Origin: Branchiostoma belcheri
Lineage: Eukaryota; Chordata; Leptocardii; Amphioxiformes; Branchiostomatidae
Length of the DNA: 64,000 nt
NCBI RefSeq assembly: GCF_001625305.1
Contig: NW_017804453.1
Coordinates: 479,698-543,697 of the forward strand
Direction: 5' to 3'
Shown piece after piece: positions 1 to 11,600 of this stretch (positions are counted from its first letter, which is position 1; each line of letters starts with the position of its first letter). Under the pieces are notes generated by a model, which was not told the origin of the DNA, did not search any database, and was given only the letters and a program-made list of their open reading frames with translations. Both the position numbers and the translations under genes were made by a program.

Positions 1-625
1 TCTTGTCCAGGTGTACCTGAGTCTCATCCGCCCTGTCCTGGAGTATGGCCATGTTCTGTTGGTCGGTTGCAGTGAGGAGCAGGCAGCGAGCATGGAGAGG
101 GTTCAGAGGCGCGCCCTCCGGATCATCTCACGTGGCGGCAGACGTTCTGTACCGACACTGCCGTCCCTGAAGGAGAGGAGAGAGGCCGCTGCTGTGTCTC
201 TTTTCAAGGCCATGCTGAATCCTGAACATCCCCTGCACGACCTGGTTCCTGCCCAGAGACAGTCTGTCACAGGAAGATCGCTGAGGAACAGTCACAACAT
301 CACTGTTCCCCATGCAAGAACTAAACGGCTGCAACAGTCCTTCCTGCACTACACCATCAGACTCTATAACAACCTGCCTTGAACCTACACTAGTACTGGA
401 CTTTGCATAGCCTGATGCAACTTTGTGCATATATGTTGTAAATAATTTTTTATATGTGTCTTTTGTATATATGGTTGTTTATATGTATTATTTCTTCTAT
501 GTGAATGCTGTTTAATTCTTCATATGATGTGACAAATTGTACCTAATTCAGGGGGATGCGCTTCTGCTCCCCCTGCTGTTGTACATTTGTTAAATGATGA
601 GCAAATAAAGTTGATTCAAGTGGTG
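1..625 (+). mobile_element. 3' end of a non-LTR retrotransposon (CR1/L2-like LINE)
   Basis: The left edge cuts into a LINE on the plus strand. It holds the last part of the reverse-transcriptase ORF (to 382), about 240 bp of AT-rich 3' UTR, and a polyadenylation signal AATAAA at 604-609. No long A tail follows, so the right boundary near 625 is approximate. The CR1/L2 assignment rests on the style of the protein C-terminus only. No target-site duplication can be judged because the 5' side lies outside the window. Confidence 0.75.
11..382 (+). pseudogene. Partial LINE reverse transcriptase, C-terminal tail
   Basis: About 123 codons are open, entering from the left edge and ending in a stop after NNLP. 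Signs of a LINE reverse-transcriptase tail are IRPVLEYGHVLL near the start, MERVQRRALRII next, and a C-terminal block ending in SFLHYTIRLYNNLP, equivalent to the usual SFxxRxxxxWNxLP ending. These sit after the catalytic palm domain, which would lie left of the window, so activity cannot be judged. The first ATG is not a real start; translation enters from upstream. Confidence 0.75.
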
Positions 626-3600
626 TACTCGAGATAAGTAGCTGTTTACAAACATGTAGAACAAAAATGCCATTTTTTAGCACGTTGACGTTTGACCACA
701 CTATTTTTCTTGGTAAAGTTCATATGTATACTATACGTATAGGAGAAAGCCTGGATTGTTGTAATACTAGTACTGTAGCCAGTAAAACCGAGATAGAAAG
801 AAACAAACCCTATATGAATATGTGTGAAATTGAACATTCTATCCTACAAACCTGACCACAAACCGGAAAGAACAAAAGTACCATGCGGTTCGTCTTTCGG
901 AAGGTTAACGTTGGACCAAGTCAGACAGATTAAACATGTTTTGTTCTGGTGCAGGTACACATAATCAACATTCAACCAGCGTGCTTCATAAGCAAAGCAA
1001 AAGAACAACATAAAAATGGAAACGATGAAAACTGACAGAGAGAGGGAATAACTCTCTTTTGTTCCAACAAGACAATAATTAAAGATTATGGACTTTCTTT
1101 CTTCCAGAAATCAGTATTGCTCCGAAATATTACAACAGACATTTTCACCGAATAAGTAAGGGAGACTCGCTTTTGCATAAACATAACAAAAACCTTCATC
1201 AAGAAATTCGAGCTACTGAGATAGCAGCTATACACACAGGACGGGGAAACCTTCTATCAACAAGACATTCAGATTTTTAAGAAGAATACGTCTTGAAGCC
1301 CTTTTACAACAGGTATAATTCAGAAGTTGTTAATCTCAGGTAGAAAATGGTAAGAACCTCCCTATTACACCGCCTGTGACCTGCAAATACCACACACATC
1401 ATTCCTTCATTTTTCTGATGCTACGATGTCTTCCCATACGATAAACAATCATTACTCCATTATCATATGAAGTACGTTTTGTTTTTAATATTAACCGATA
1501 TCCGGTTAAGACTACAGGAAAGTGACAAAGAAGAGACGGAATGATCCTGGCAGTAGATTTTGCACTTGATGTGGTGGTTTCAAATAATAAAACCCAGACC
1601 ATAAGAGGCGGATTTTACACCAGAAGACGGGCGTAGAAATACACAAGAACCAAATACAATTTCCTTATCAAAAATGAACTTGAGCGCTGTGTTCTCCAAG
1701 GTACAATATACAGATAAAATCGATGTCGCACTTTTCCACCGCCATGTCTAAAAACGTTTTATCCTCATGTTCAGCAAAGAATTGACTTAAAGTGACTGTT
1801 TTACTGACTGCTACAGACATAAGTGACCGTCTACATTTCAGACATACAAACGGCCCATTCAGACAGACTTAATACTCTTGATCTCTGCAGATATCGCCTT
1901 TAGGTTTCGTCTTTCTCGCCAAAATCCCAAGTTCAAGACTGGGAGATGATCAAACAAACAGCCTGCTTAGCCAGGCTGTAAAGGTCAAGAGCAGATTGTG
2001 CCCAGCTTACCTGTAAATGGACGGTGCGGTGTTAGGTTGTTGAGTGCTGCCCGGTGTCCGTGTGTCCGTGGATCGTCCTCAGTCCGCGGTGTGAGAGGAT
2101 CACTGCCGACTTCCGTCCAGTCGCACCACCGACAATTCTCTCTAAGACTCTCCCAAATCTCAAGGCGTTTTCTCCGCTTCTTTCTGTCCGGGACAAAAGC
2201 TAGCTTTTTGCGGGGGTTTATCCGCGCGGATGGCTCTAAGTAGAGCCCAAACAAGGAATCTCCTTAGAGGGGTGGGTAGAACCGCAGGTGTGCGGAGGGT
2301 GTGGCTAGCGGAGGGGGGGGGGGTGATCAAAGGATTGATTCCGGCTGCACACTCCCTCTGCCACCGACCCCTGAAGAATTAATAATGCCGGGAATTCCGT
2401 CTTAATTGTCGCTAATAAGCCTGGTGCACGGCGCTGTCAGTGTGCGGGGGGAGGTTTGAAGTTTACCGCCCAATCACGTGCAGACAGGCCGCTAACGTCT
2501 GCCGCGCACACGACACAGCCAACCACACAAAACCTGACGTAATTGCCAGAATGCCATGATTTAGACAAAAAAACGCACCAGAAGAATGAGATGCAGTTCC
2601 TTTCATCCAGCCCGCATCGCTGAGACAAAAATGTGTCCCTTATGGGCACTAATTTTCCCCGTCAGTACTGATGTTATGGAGTCCTTAATGCGATTGTTAT
2701 AGTAGAAGACAATGGACGGCGTTCGGTGGAAAGAACAGGATTCAGTCAAAAGACAATCCGGTCTGCTCCATCAAGCTAAGCCAACAGTATCAAAACAGAA
2801 TCACTAATTTTCTTCGGATTTGAAACAGATTTGCACATTTTGACAGGACATGACACCCGACACACACATTGTAGACATGCAAAATATTATCTTTTTTTTT
2901 TGCTGACATTAGAAAAGTCTACAACTACAGGACTACGCTCAGTGCATGCAATAGCTAACGACCTTGCAATACTAGTACTGTGCATCTATTTCTTAATATA
3001 AAAATAGATGAATCTACATTTTTACTCGATACTATAATCTGAAGATCAGTTTGCAATAAACACAATATCAACACGTACATGTAACGCGCGGGGACTTGTC
3101 ATACTTTCATAACAATATTTTGGAATAAAAATTCAGACAACCGAAACATGCAGATACCGATGTGGAGTACACATTTCTCCATTGGTTCGTGACTTTTCAT
3201 AACTCACAAGAAGCTGGCTAAATTTCCACAACAAATGTCAATGCATGTTTCGTTTGCTTTGCTCTAGGGGGTCTCTGAATGGATCCGGATAAAGTTGTGT
3301 GGTGGAAAATAGCCCTTAAATTAATAGCCAATGATCCGGCCGAGCTTTTTAACTGACACTAAGTATCCACTTCCCCTGTCCACGGGACACCACCTCCACT
3401 ACCAACTCTTACAGCGACAGATTAACAATTAATCCCGTACTAATGAGCTTCATTAAGGAAATTAACCACAGCGGTCCCGTCTAAATACTTACCCCACCGG
3501 CGTACATTGGCGTAGAACGCTGACAAAAGTCTGTGTACCGGGTTGTACTAAAGCGCTAAAATCACAAACCATCAAGCAGTGGCCATTGTTGAATATTTTC

Positions 3601-3691
3601 GCTATCCCACGTGGTCTATCGTATATATGTTACATTTGTCTTCAACCAAATTTCACCTATAATGTCTGCATATATATATATTTCACATTTT
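626..3691. other. Non-coding stretch with a GC-rich block
   Basis: No supported plus-strand gene. The sequence is AT-rich except for a GC/CpG-rich block at about 2000-2520, which includes an 11-G run near 2311-2330. That block looks promoter-like and carries the candidate minus-strand exon described separately. All ORFs here are short, overlap on both strands and lack recognisable domains. Confidence 0.5.
2011..2254 (-). other. Candidate first exon of a leftward gene
   Basis: Read on the minus strand, a GC-rich block ends in CCATTTACAG followed by GTAAGCTGGG, a good splice donor (exon edge at 2011). About 80 codons are open before the donor, but their composition (basic, no known domain) does not look clearly coding, so this may be a 5' UTR exon. 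The upstream side (2260-2520) is GC-rich and G-run-rich, as expected for a promoter. Any downstream exons would lie left of 2011, or outside the window. I cannot identify the gene. Confidence 0.3.
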
Positions 3692-4572
3692 TACCTTCGC
3701 CAAGAAGGTTATGTTTTCAGAGGCGTTCGTGTATGTGTGTGTGTGTCTGTAAACACGATAACTTGAGAAGGCCTTGATGGATTGTCTTGATATTTGGTAG
3801 GTGGGTAGGTCTTGATGAGACCTCAAAATGATTAGATTTGGGGCCCCCTAGCGGCTTGTTATGGTACTGCAGCTAAACTTCCGGTTTTCATATCTCATGA
3901 TCTAGACATGCTAGGGTGACGAAATTTGGATGGTAGGTAGCTCTTGTGCTGGGGAAGACGTAACGTGAGTTTAGGCCCCCTAGCGGCTTGCTCTGGAACT
4001 GCAGGGCTATCTGTTTGAAAATATTCAAAAGAGGATAACTCAATAACCGGTTGATGGATAGTCTTGATTTTTGGTATGTAGGTAGCTTACGTGATGCTTG
4101 ATATAATTATGTGACAATTATGCAAATATGGATGTAATTTGCATAATTTATGGGGAAATTCTATAAATCAGCCGTATTCCATGATAGGACTATTGAAGCT
4201 CGTGAAATTGGTAATTGAGAACGAGAGAAACACAGGCAGATATTGATTATGTAAATGAAGACCTAATTTGCATAATCAATGAGAAAATTTTATAATTATG
4301 TAATGATAAGTGCCTGGAGTTTCATACTTGTGGTATTTGAAAGATAAGTAAAGGTGAACATCATTAAACATAATGTATTCAAATTAGGACCTCATTTGCA
4401 TAATTTATTAGGAAATGCTAGAATGGCATTGTTTGTCAATATAAGACTGTATTTTGGTTTAGAATATGATAAAATGATATAATTCATGAAAATGAGCATC
4501 CTATTTGTTAAATCAGGAGGGAATAATCTATAATTTATCAGTCATAAAGATTAACATCATTTGGCGAAGGTA
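3692..4572. mobile_element. Non-autonomous TIR element, 0.88 kb, TA-flanked
   Basis: The ends are perfect inverted repeats: TACCTTCGCCAA at 3692-3703 and TTGGCGAAGGTA at 4561-4572. If TA is the duplicated target, the TIR is CCTTCGCCAA, a Tc1/mariner-like arrangement. There is no transposase ORF. The interior is built from repeated modules: GCCCCCTAGCGGCTTG occurs twice (about 3842 and 3967), each followed by a short gap and CTGCAG, and a module beginning TTGATGGAT occurs near 3775 and 4052. The right half has repeated TTTGCATAAT-like blocks. A GT microsatellite sits at about 3730-3750. Confidence 0.65.
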
Positions 4573-7500
4573 TGAGATCGGGGAACTCTAGTTTCGCATT
4601 TTTTCGTTCATTTTTGTGTTGTATGTGTTTACATGGACGTAACACAGTAATGATGTTTCCTATTTTGTACTCCATTCATACTCAACCTCATTTCGTACAT
4701 GTATCAAAATCTGTGGAATATATACCAGAGGGATAAAAAAACATCTGGGCTGATATAGATATGATATCCTTATCGGACAATATAACTTACCCTTACGTAT
4801 TCGTAATTGGTGTGCCATATGCATGTGTGCTATTAGTTATGGGATGTTAATATAATTTTAGATACACGAACTTATCCTATAGACGGTACGAAGGTTTCAG
4901 ACAAAAAGCGCTAGAGGGAAGACATCAAAAAAGATTCGAATGTATTCATTCACTTCCGTGACTGTTTCATAGATTGTCTCTTACTGCGACAAAACAGCGC
5001 AAGGCGAATGTCGACCGGGGCATTTGATGGCATGATGATGTCATGGTAAATTTGATGTCCACAAGAGTTTACATGTACAGTTGGTCCCATTCCATCTTGA
5101 AGGTTTAAGAGTTTACGAGAACGATTTTATATGAATTCGAAAAGGAAGGAATACAAATGTCTGTCCCCTGTCCAGGATATATATCTAGTTGTGTATCCTC
5201 GAAATAAACAAAGGCGCACGTGTATGTCAGAGATAGGTGGAGTATATGATTGCAGAAAAAGTTTCTTCTAATAATATTCAAATGTTATATCTGATGTATA
5301 TGTTACAAAGTCATGTCAGTCGCGCACTGCCATGTCAGGTGGAACACACCCCACGTGGTTGACAGGTGTGTGGCTGGTCCGTTGTTTGCAAGAAGACGCA
5401 CGTCTTTTCATTTCAAGTGAATCTCTGAGAAAACGCAGTTGACATCTTTAATTGAGTTTCTACTTTTCCCCAGTGACGTCAGCTGGTGTGGATAACAGAA
5501 CCACGTCACGCTTTCTAAGAACACGTCCTGACACCACAGGAGGTGTTCACCTGTACGGGACCCGGGCTCGGGCCGTGTTCATGATACCCGCATCCACACA
5601 CAGGGTCATCTGGATAAACAGGATATATATGACTCAAAAGTCAATAGTGGAGTTACTAGTACTTTCATGGACATGTGTCTACCTTCTAATCCGCTTTTAT
5701 TTTTTTTATAACAGGTCTACATTCTCAAATGCGGAAGGCAGTTGCTTAATTTACGGTTTAATACTTGACTGTTCATTATTGCTGAAATATCAAACATGAA
5801 TGTACCCATTATGCCGTAGAAAGAAAATATGATAATTGATGTTGATTTAATGTCACGATTAAGGGCCATTTACTTTGCGCAATACAGCTTTTGAATATGT
5901 GGAACTACGATGTGTAAACAGTCGACATAGTCTTTCAATGTTGACGTTTTGTACATAAATAAATGAACATTCTCTGTTACAGTAGTGACATCCTGGACGT
6001 GCTAACACTAGTGTAGATAAACGATGTTTGTGATTTGGCCATGGTTTCACTGTCTTATGCGTGTCTTGTCGATCTTTTTGTTCAATGTTGAAACCACCTC
6101 TTAAGAGTGTACGACTACGAGTATACGAAGAAGGTATTTAAGTATGATTTGTAAGACATGACAAGAAAGCACAGAAAACTTTTAACACACGCTCTTGATC
6201 TATGAAATTCGTTGAGTTATCTGTCAAATTTTGGTCGTTCAGCGGTACATGGAGAGGGGTGTTAGATTTAAAGGGACAACAAAGTTCCTAGAGATTTTTC
6301 GTTTGTGACGATAGACCTACTAAACGACGCGTATGTCGTACACTACATGTGGGCTGATGATATCCCTTCTCTCAAAGGATCAGTAAAAAGTGACGCACTA
6401 ACATGTGCTTAGCAAGGATGTTCGGATTTTCGGATCAAAGTTTTACAGTCCGTATTCGATCGTCCTTTTGTGTCGTGCTGAGATTAGGGAACACGTGCGC
6501 TCAACATGGTGTCATTTGTAGAGCTTGCGGAATCCTGTTGGTCCTATTGTTCGTCCCTACCCGCATCCACGCCCCACAGAAAGGCAAACAGTATTTTTTT
6601 GCTACAGCACAGTGCAGGGACGGTAATAAATGACGGTATCTTCTTTGTGCATCTTCATTATGTCCCCGTGGCGCGCACACGCTGTCCGCCCCAGGCAGTG
6701 GCCGGGGATGAGGGTTCCCCAGTCCCTGAGGAGCGGGGTAGATGCGGGGCCAGACTGCCCGGACACAATGTTCAAGGTGTGCGGCAACACGCAACCGTGT
6801 GGTCCTAAAACTGTCAGACCGGCTGTCTCTCTGGCAGTCTGACAGCGATGAATGACTGGAGTCTACACCGTCTGCACCAGACACCTTTGTTGTGTGAAAT
6901 TCACCTGTTCCTCTGTGTCTGCATGTATTTGGCATAAGGCTTACTGATAAGGTTTAACCCTGCCCCATATCTCAGTAGGCCACGTACTGGATTCATGGAC
7001 TCAGCTGAGAGCCAAGCGCAACAGAGAAAATTCTAACTCGTTACTTTGCAATTTTTGCCCTACTTACTCTTTGAACTATACGTCTACCCCTTGTTGCGTT
7101 TACTAACTTAAGATAGATACACGGCAGTTGCGATTTTTTTCATGCTTATAAACTAATGCCATAGTTCATATAACGTTATGTGGTATTGATTATGGTTCTA
7201 ACAACAGTGTCTTTTTCCGAAACGTCGCTTGTAGAAACGACATGCTCTCTATATACTTAAGTGTAGAAATCGAACAAAAATCCAAAAGAACAAGCTGACC
7301 ATCCAAACTAAGTCATTGACTATATTGCACATTGTGAAACCTGCCAGCGCAGTGCGAGTCGTCGGATAGGTCCTGTCATTTTTACTTTCGCTAGATGGCG
7401 CTTTTGCATTGCCTGCTTTCGTTGGTTTGAACATGAACGCTACGGGTTATTATCAGTCACTAACATGTTTAGCCTCTTCTAAAGTATCTTTTTCCTCAAA

Positions 7501-7760
7501 ACAGCAAAGACTCTTCCGGACGTCTTCAACGAAAATTTACATTCTGATATATTGCTAGGGGGCCTTTAACTCATAACATCTAGGATGTGTGGGGAAACGT
7601 AGGGGGCCTTGTCCCAGTCAAGGTTTAGTTTGTCCAGAACAAAGAAACAGACGGATCGAAGAAACGACGAGTTCACGCTGTAGTGTTCTGACAAGGGAGC
7701 TTCACTGCCTGGTGTTGACGTAAGGGGGATATTATATATCAACTAGTTTATTCCTGCGAC

Positions 7761-7796
7761 TTGTGTGAGACTCTGAGGTTGTGTGAGACTCTGAGG
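7761..7796. repeat. 18-bp tandem duplication
   Basis: TTGTGTGAGACTCTGAGG is present twice in direct succession at 7761-7778 and 7779-7796. No function is suggested. Confidence 0.8.
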
Positions 7797-8001
7797 TTCG
7801 ATCCGAGCTGTCAAAATAATTTTCTGGAATAATCCATGATCCTCGGAGATCCCATGAAATTGTTTGTGATATTCAGCCGTCGTTAGCATGTCTGCTCACT
7901 TAAATCTTCTTACCGGAGTAATGTATTTGTATTCAGAGTGGGTATTTTCCATTAAATCGCATTATTTCCGTTAGAAATCTTGAAGTCATTCATATGTCAA
8001 A

Positions 8002-8011
8002 TTTTCGCGCC
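8002..8011 (+). promoter_or_regulatory. Possible E2F-type site upstream of SYCP2
   Basis: TTTTCGCGCC at 8002-8011 fits the E2F core TTTSSCGC. It lies about 670 bp upstream of the SYCP2 start codon. In mammals, several meiotic genes are controlled by E2F6-containing repressor complexes. Whether this site is in the core promoter is unknown because the transcription start is not visible. Confidence 0.3.
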
Positions 8012-8682
8012 ATTCAAAATGACCACCATGTTGTGGATTCTGCCATTCTTTAATTAGGGGCGCTCTTGATTCAAATATGTTTTGTTATATGTACGTGAAG
8101 AATGTTTTGTCACTATTAGACAGAAATAGAATATTATTACTCTATTCATATCTAAAAACTATCGTAAATTGTTATCTACATCTACAATACATAAAAGTTT
8201 TGTACTTTATTTTGCTTCCTAGGCGCTAAATCTTCCCCACGGAAGTGCACTGTTCCAGTTGTAAGATTCGTGATCGTCTGCGGTGCACCGGTGTCGTCTG
8301 CAAGGTTTGTGATTGAACATGATGTTCTGAACTATGTTACAGTGTTGTGACGAATGATCATCAACGTAACTGAAGACAAATAGTGAAGCACACAGAGACT
8401 AGTAGAATCTGTAAGATGATCACTTAGATTATGTCATGAGTTCAAGTGACTGCCTAAGTTGTTGTTGATCCATTCCTTTATCAATGTCAATCATAGCTGC
8501 AAATTATACCAAATAGATGTCTACCAAGGATATCTCAACAAGACAGTGAAGTAGTTTTTACTTCAACACAATTTATTGTGGCCACTTTTTGATTATTGTT
8601 GTTTGAGATCTTTATTGTTATTTTTCAGCAACGATTTTGTAAAATCATTTGAACACCAATGAATTCAACCTGAAGAAAAATC

Positions 8683-11600
8683 ATGCCTGTTCGGAAAGTA
8701 CCTCCCAGTGAAGTGGTGAGTGGATGAATAACTTAATCTATGTTTTTGATGTGTTCTTGTTTGTAGTTGTTTGATTTTTTATGTCCTTGATATCATCATA
8801 TATCATAATAATTTGCTATACCATAATGACATCATACCTTTGCAAAATGATGTTAGATTATTTTTCCTACACTCTTTTAGTGTTTATGTAACGCTAAAGA
8901 GTTTTGATTTCTGGTTGCAGCTGGAGTCTATCCTGTTCAGTGGGGGGAGTGAAACATCATTCTTCTGCAGAGTTGAGTCTTATCTTGACAATGCAGAGGG
9001 GAACGGGCCACAGGATTGCTCAAAAAGATTGATGGACAGACTCCACTACTTGACCAAGAAGGTATGTAATCTGGAATCTAATCTTTGATAGCCCCTCTAA
9101 GGTTAAATCATGCTTTTTTCAGTAATACAATTCAGTAAATTTTTATGATGCCTTTGATAGTTTTGCTGCAGGCTCATTAGGCACACTAATGTTACATTTA
9201 CAATAGAATGTATATTTAGAAATATCAATTTTTATGTTTTCTAGGAGCTGGATGCCCAGAACTACCAGCATGTCACCCAGCTTTTACACCTGGTACAGGT
9301 TATAGCCGGTTTTACAGACTTTGATGAGGGGCTGCCTGTTCTGTTGGACAACAAACTTCCTGACATGATAAGTCTCTTTATATTTTCTTTGATGTCAATA
9401 AGATTGAGAGAGTGAGAGTCAATCTATATTTAAACATGCGTTGATAGACTATCATGAGTTAATGAAATCCATGGTACTGTCAGAAATTGTCTCTGACAAT
9501 GTTTATATATAGGAGTAGGAGATACACACTTTGTACAATGTTTATTAAATGTTTTTGATCTAGAAAAAAATGAAAATTCTAGTTTGTTATGACTGTTTGT
9601 TATGCTCAATGCAAGTGTAAATTTCAAACTCTTATTGAATTTCTCTGATATTTATTGTTATCAGCACATTGAACTGGTATTCAAGAAAGCTGTATCAGAG
9701 TCACAAAAGATGGGCAGAGTCAGTGAACCGATACAGATGTCTATGGAGCAAGTCATGGACACAATAACTGTAGGTTTTCTTCTGTCAGATATAAATATTA
9801 GATTACTGTGTCTTCATTTCCAAGATAAACATACACCCCACACATTATTGTCACATTCTTGATTTAGGTTTGCAAATCCTGGTTAAACCTTCCAAACTAT
9901 GCCAATGAATTAAGTAATAAATTAAAAGAAATATGCAACAATTTAACATTTTTTAACAGTCTGATTAAGAGGAATGTTACATCATGATCTGCTTTGCAGA
10001 TCAGACCTAAGTACAGAAAATGTCCAAGATACAAATACACTCTCAACACGTGAACGTCATTTGCCTTTCAGAGTATCGCTGAATACAACATGGAAGGTAA
10101 CTTGATATTATATCATAGTTTCTCTGGGTATTGGCTGGCATAGTTATATATCTCTGTTGTTGTCATATCTGTGCTATTGCAACCATGTATGATTATTGTA
10201 ACCACAATATGGAGCTCTTTCACATTTGATAGCATATGCCAGCCTTAAATGTACAAACTTTGAATAAACATTATTTCTGTAGGGAGGAGAGCAATGTTGA
10301 CCGTTCTGGCAGTTCCCCTGGCCAAGTTTTTGTGTGAGACCAAGGCAGATTTTGGTCTGAGACTCGAGGTATGTCCAATTGTTTAATGCACTGTGTTTTC
10401 TAATTCACCACTGTCATTTATATGTATTACTTGATTATCTTTGTGTAAACTGTGGTGTAACATTAATTGTGTCATCATATTCAATTTTTTTTTTTATACT
10501 TATAATTAGTACCTCTATTCTGTCCATACTAGAAACCCTTTCAATTAAAATCTTGGGTTGAGAATAAAGAATATCATAGCGATTGAAAAAAGGCCTAATG
10601 TATTTTAGGAATGAAAACATTTAGTAGGTGTGTTCACTTCAAGTTGATGACAGCCCTTTTGTTTACTGGTATGTTTGCTTGCAGGCAGGAAGAACACTGA
10701 ATGTCCTTCTCCAAGGCATCACATCTTCCATCAGGCATGAATACAAGGCCTCTCCTGGGATGAAGGCTGTTATGTGAGTACTTGGGATTTGTAATTACTC
10801 AATAACACATAAAATGTTTGATTTGTCTGCAAATACAATGATTACCTGTAAAGCCTTTGCAAGACATGGAAATTTGAAAGTAAACTGAAATATGCATTGC
10901 AAGAGACATTCATGATGATGAAAAAGCTTTGAGATGTAGTCTCTCATAATATGTTCATGCAGGTATCTTTGTTAACTTGCACACTTGACATACACCTGTG
11001 TTGGTGCTTGATGCATTTTGAGGTCTGCTTCTCACTTGAGAAAAGGGATCTTCCTTTTGTGTCCTCCCCCATGATAAACAAGGGATCAGCAAATTGGATG
11101 CGATGACATTCTATTAAGATTTTCACACTCACTCAAATGCAACAAAAGCATCAAGATGAAAGTGGCCCTGACAGAGGTATCTGTAATGATGTTGTAAGCT
11201 TGTGCAATAGTAAACTACCTTATTTTTAACATTCATTGTATATTTTTGCCCCAGTGGGCATTTCTAAGTTTATGCAAGAATTATGGAAGTACCAAAAGAA
11301 CCTGTCTTGGCTCCCATCTGTGCAAAAAGAAGTATCACAAGCAAAAAAATGGGTTGAGCGAAGGAGCAACCTTAATTTATCTAGATAAACAAACTGTCAC
11401 AGTGATAAAAGTAACTGACAAATGCCTGCTAGCTTCATCGGTTGATTTATGGCTGTAGTGTTAAGGGTTATTGGGGAAAAAAGCTTGGTAAGTTGTTTTC
11501 CATGCCTTAAGTTCTTGTTTTCAAGACAGGAAATCCAACAAAGCTGCCGCAAACCAGCTTAAAGAAAGACAACAGCTAACACATAGGCACTGCAGCAAAT

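Larger units (their letters stand above)
4573..8682. other. Intergenic region upstream of SYCP2
   Basis: No convincing gene. Open frames such as 5452-5799 (+) and 6501-6935 (-) have no recognisable domains and no supporting splice structure. The last few hundred bases should contain the SYCP2 promoter and 5' UTR, but I see no clear TATA box or upstream exon. Confidence 0.5.

Noticed and set aside
5452-5799. 115-codon ORF on the plus strand
   Set aside because: No recognisable protein features; the second half becomes AT-rich and hydrophobic as random sequence would.
6501-6935. 144-codon ORF on the minus strand, overlapped by plus-strand ORFs of 60-100 codons
   Set aside because: GC-rich segment open in several frames at once; no domain, no splice context. 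Most likely chance.
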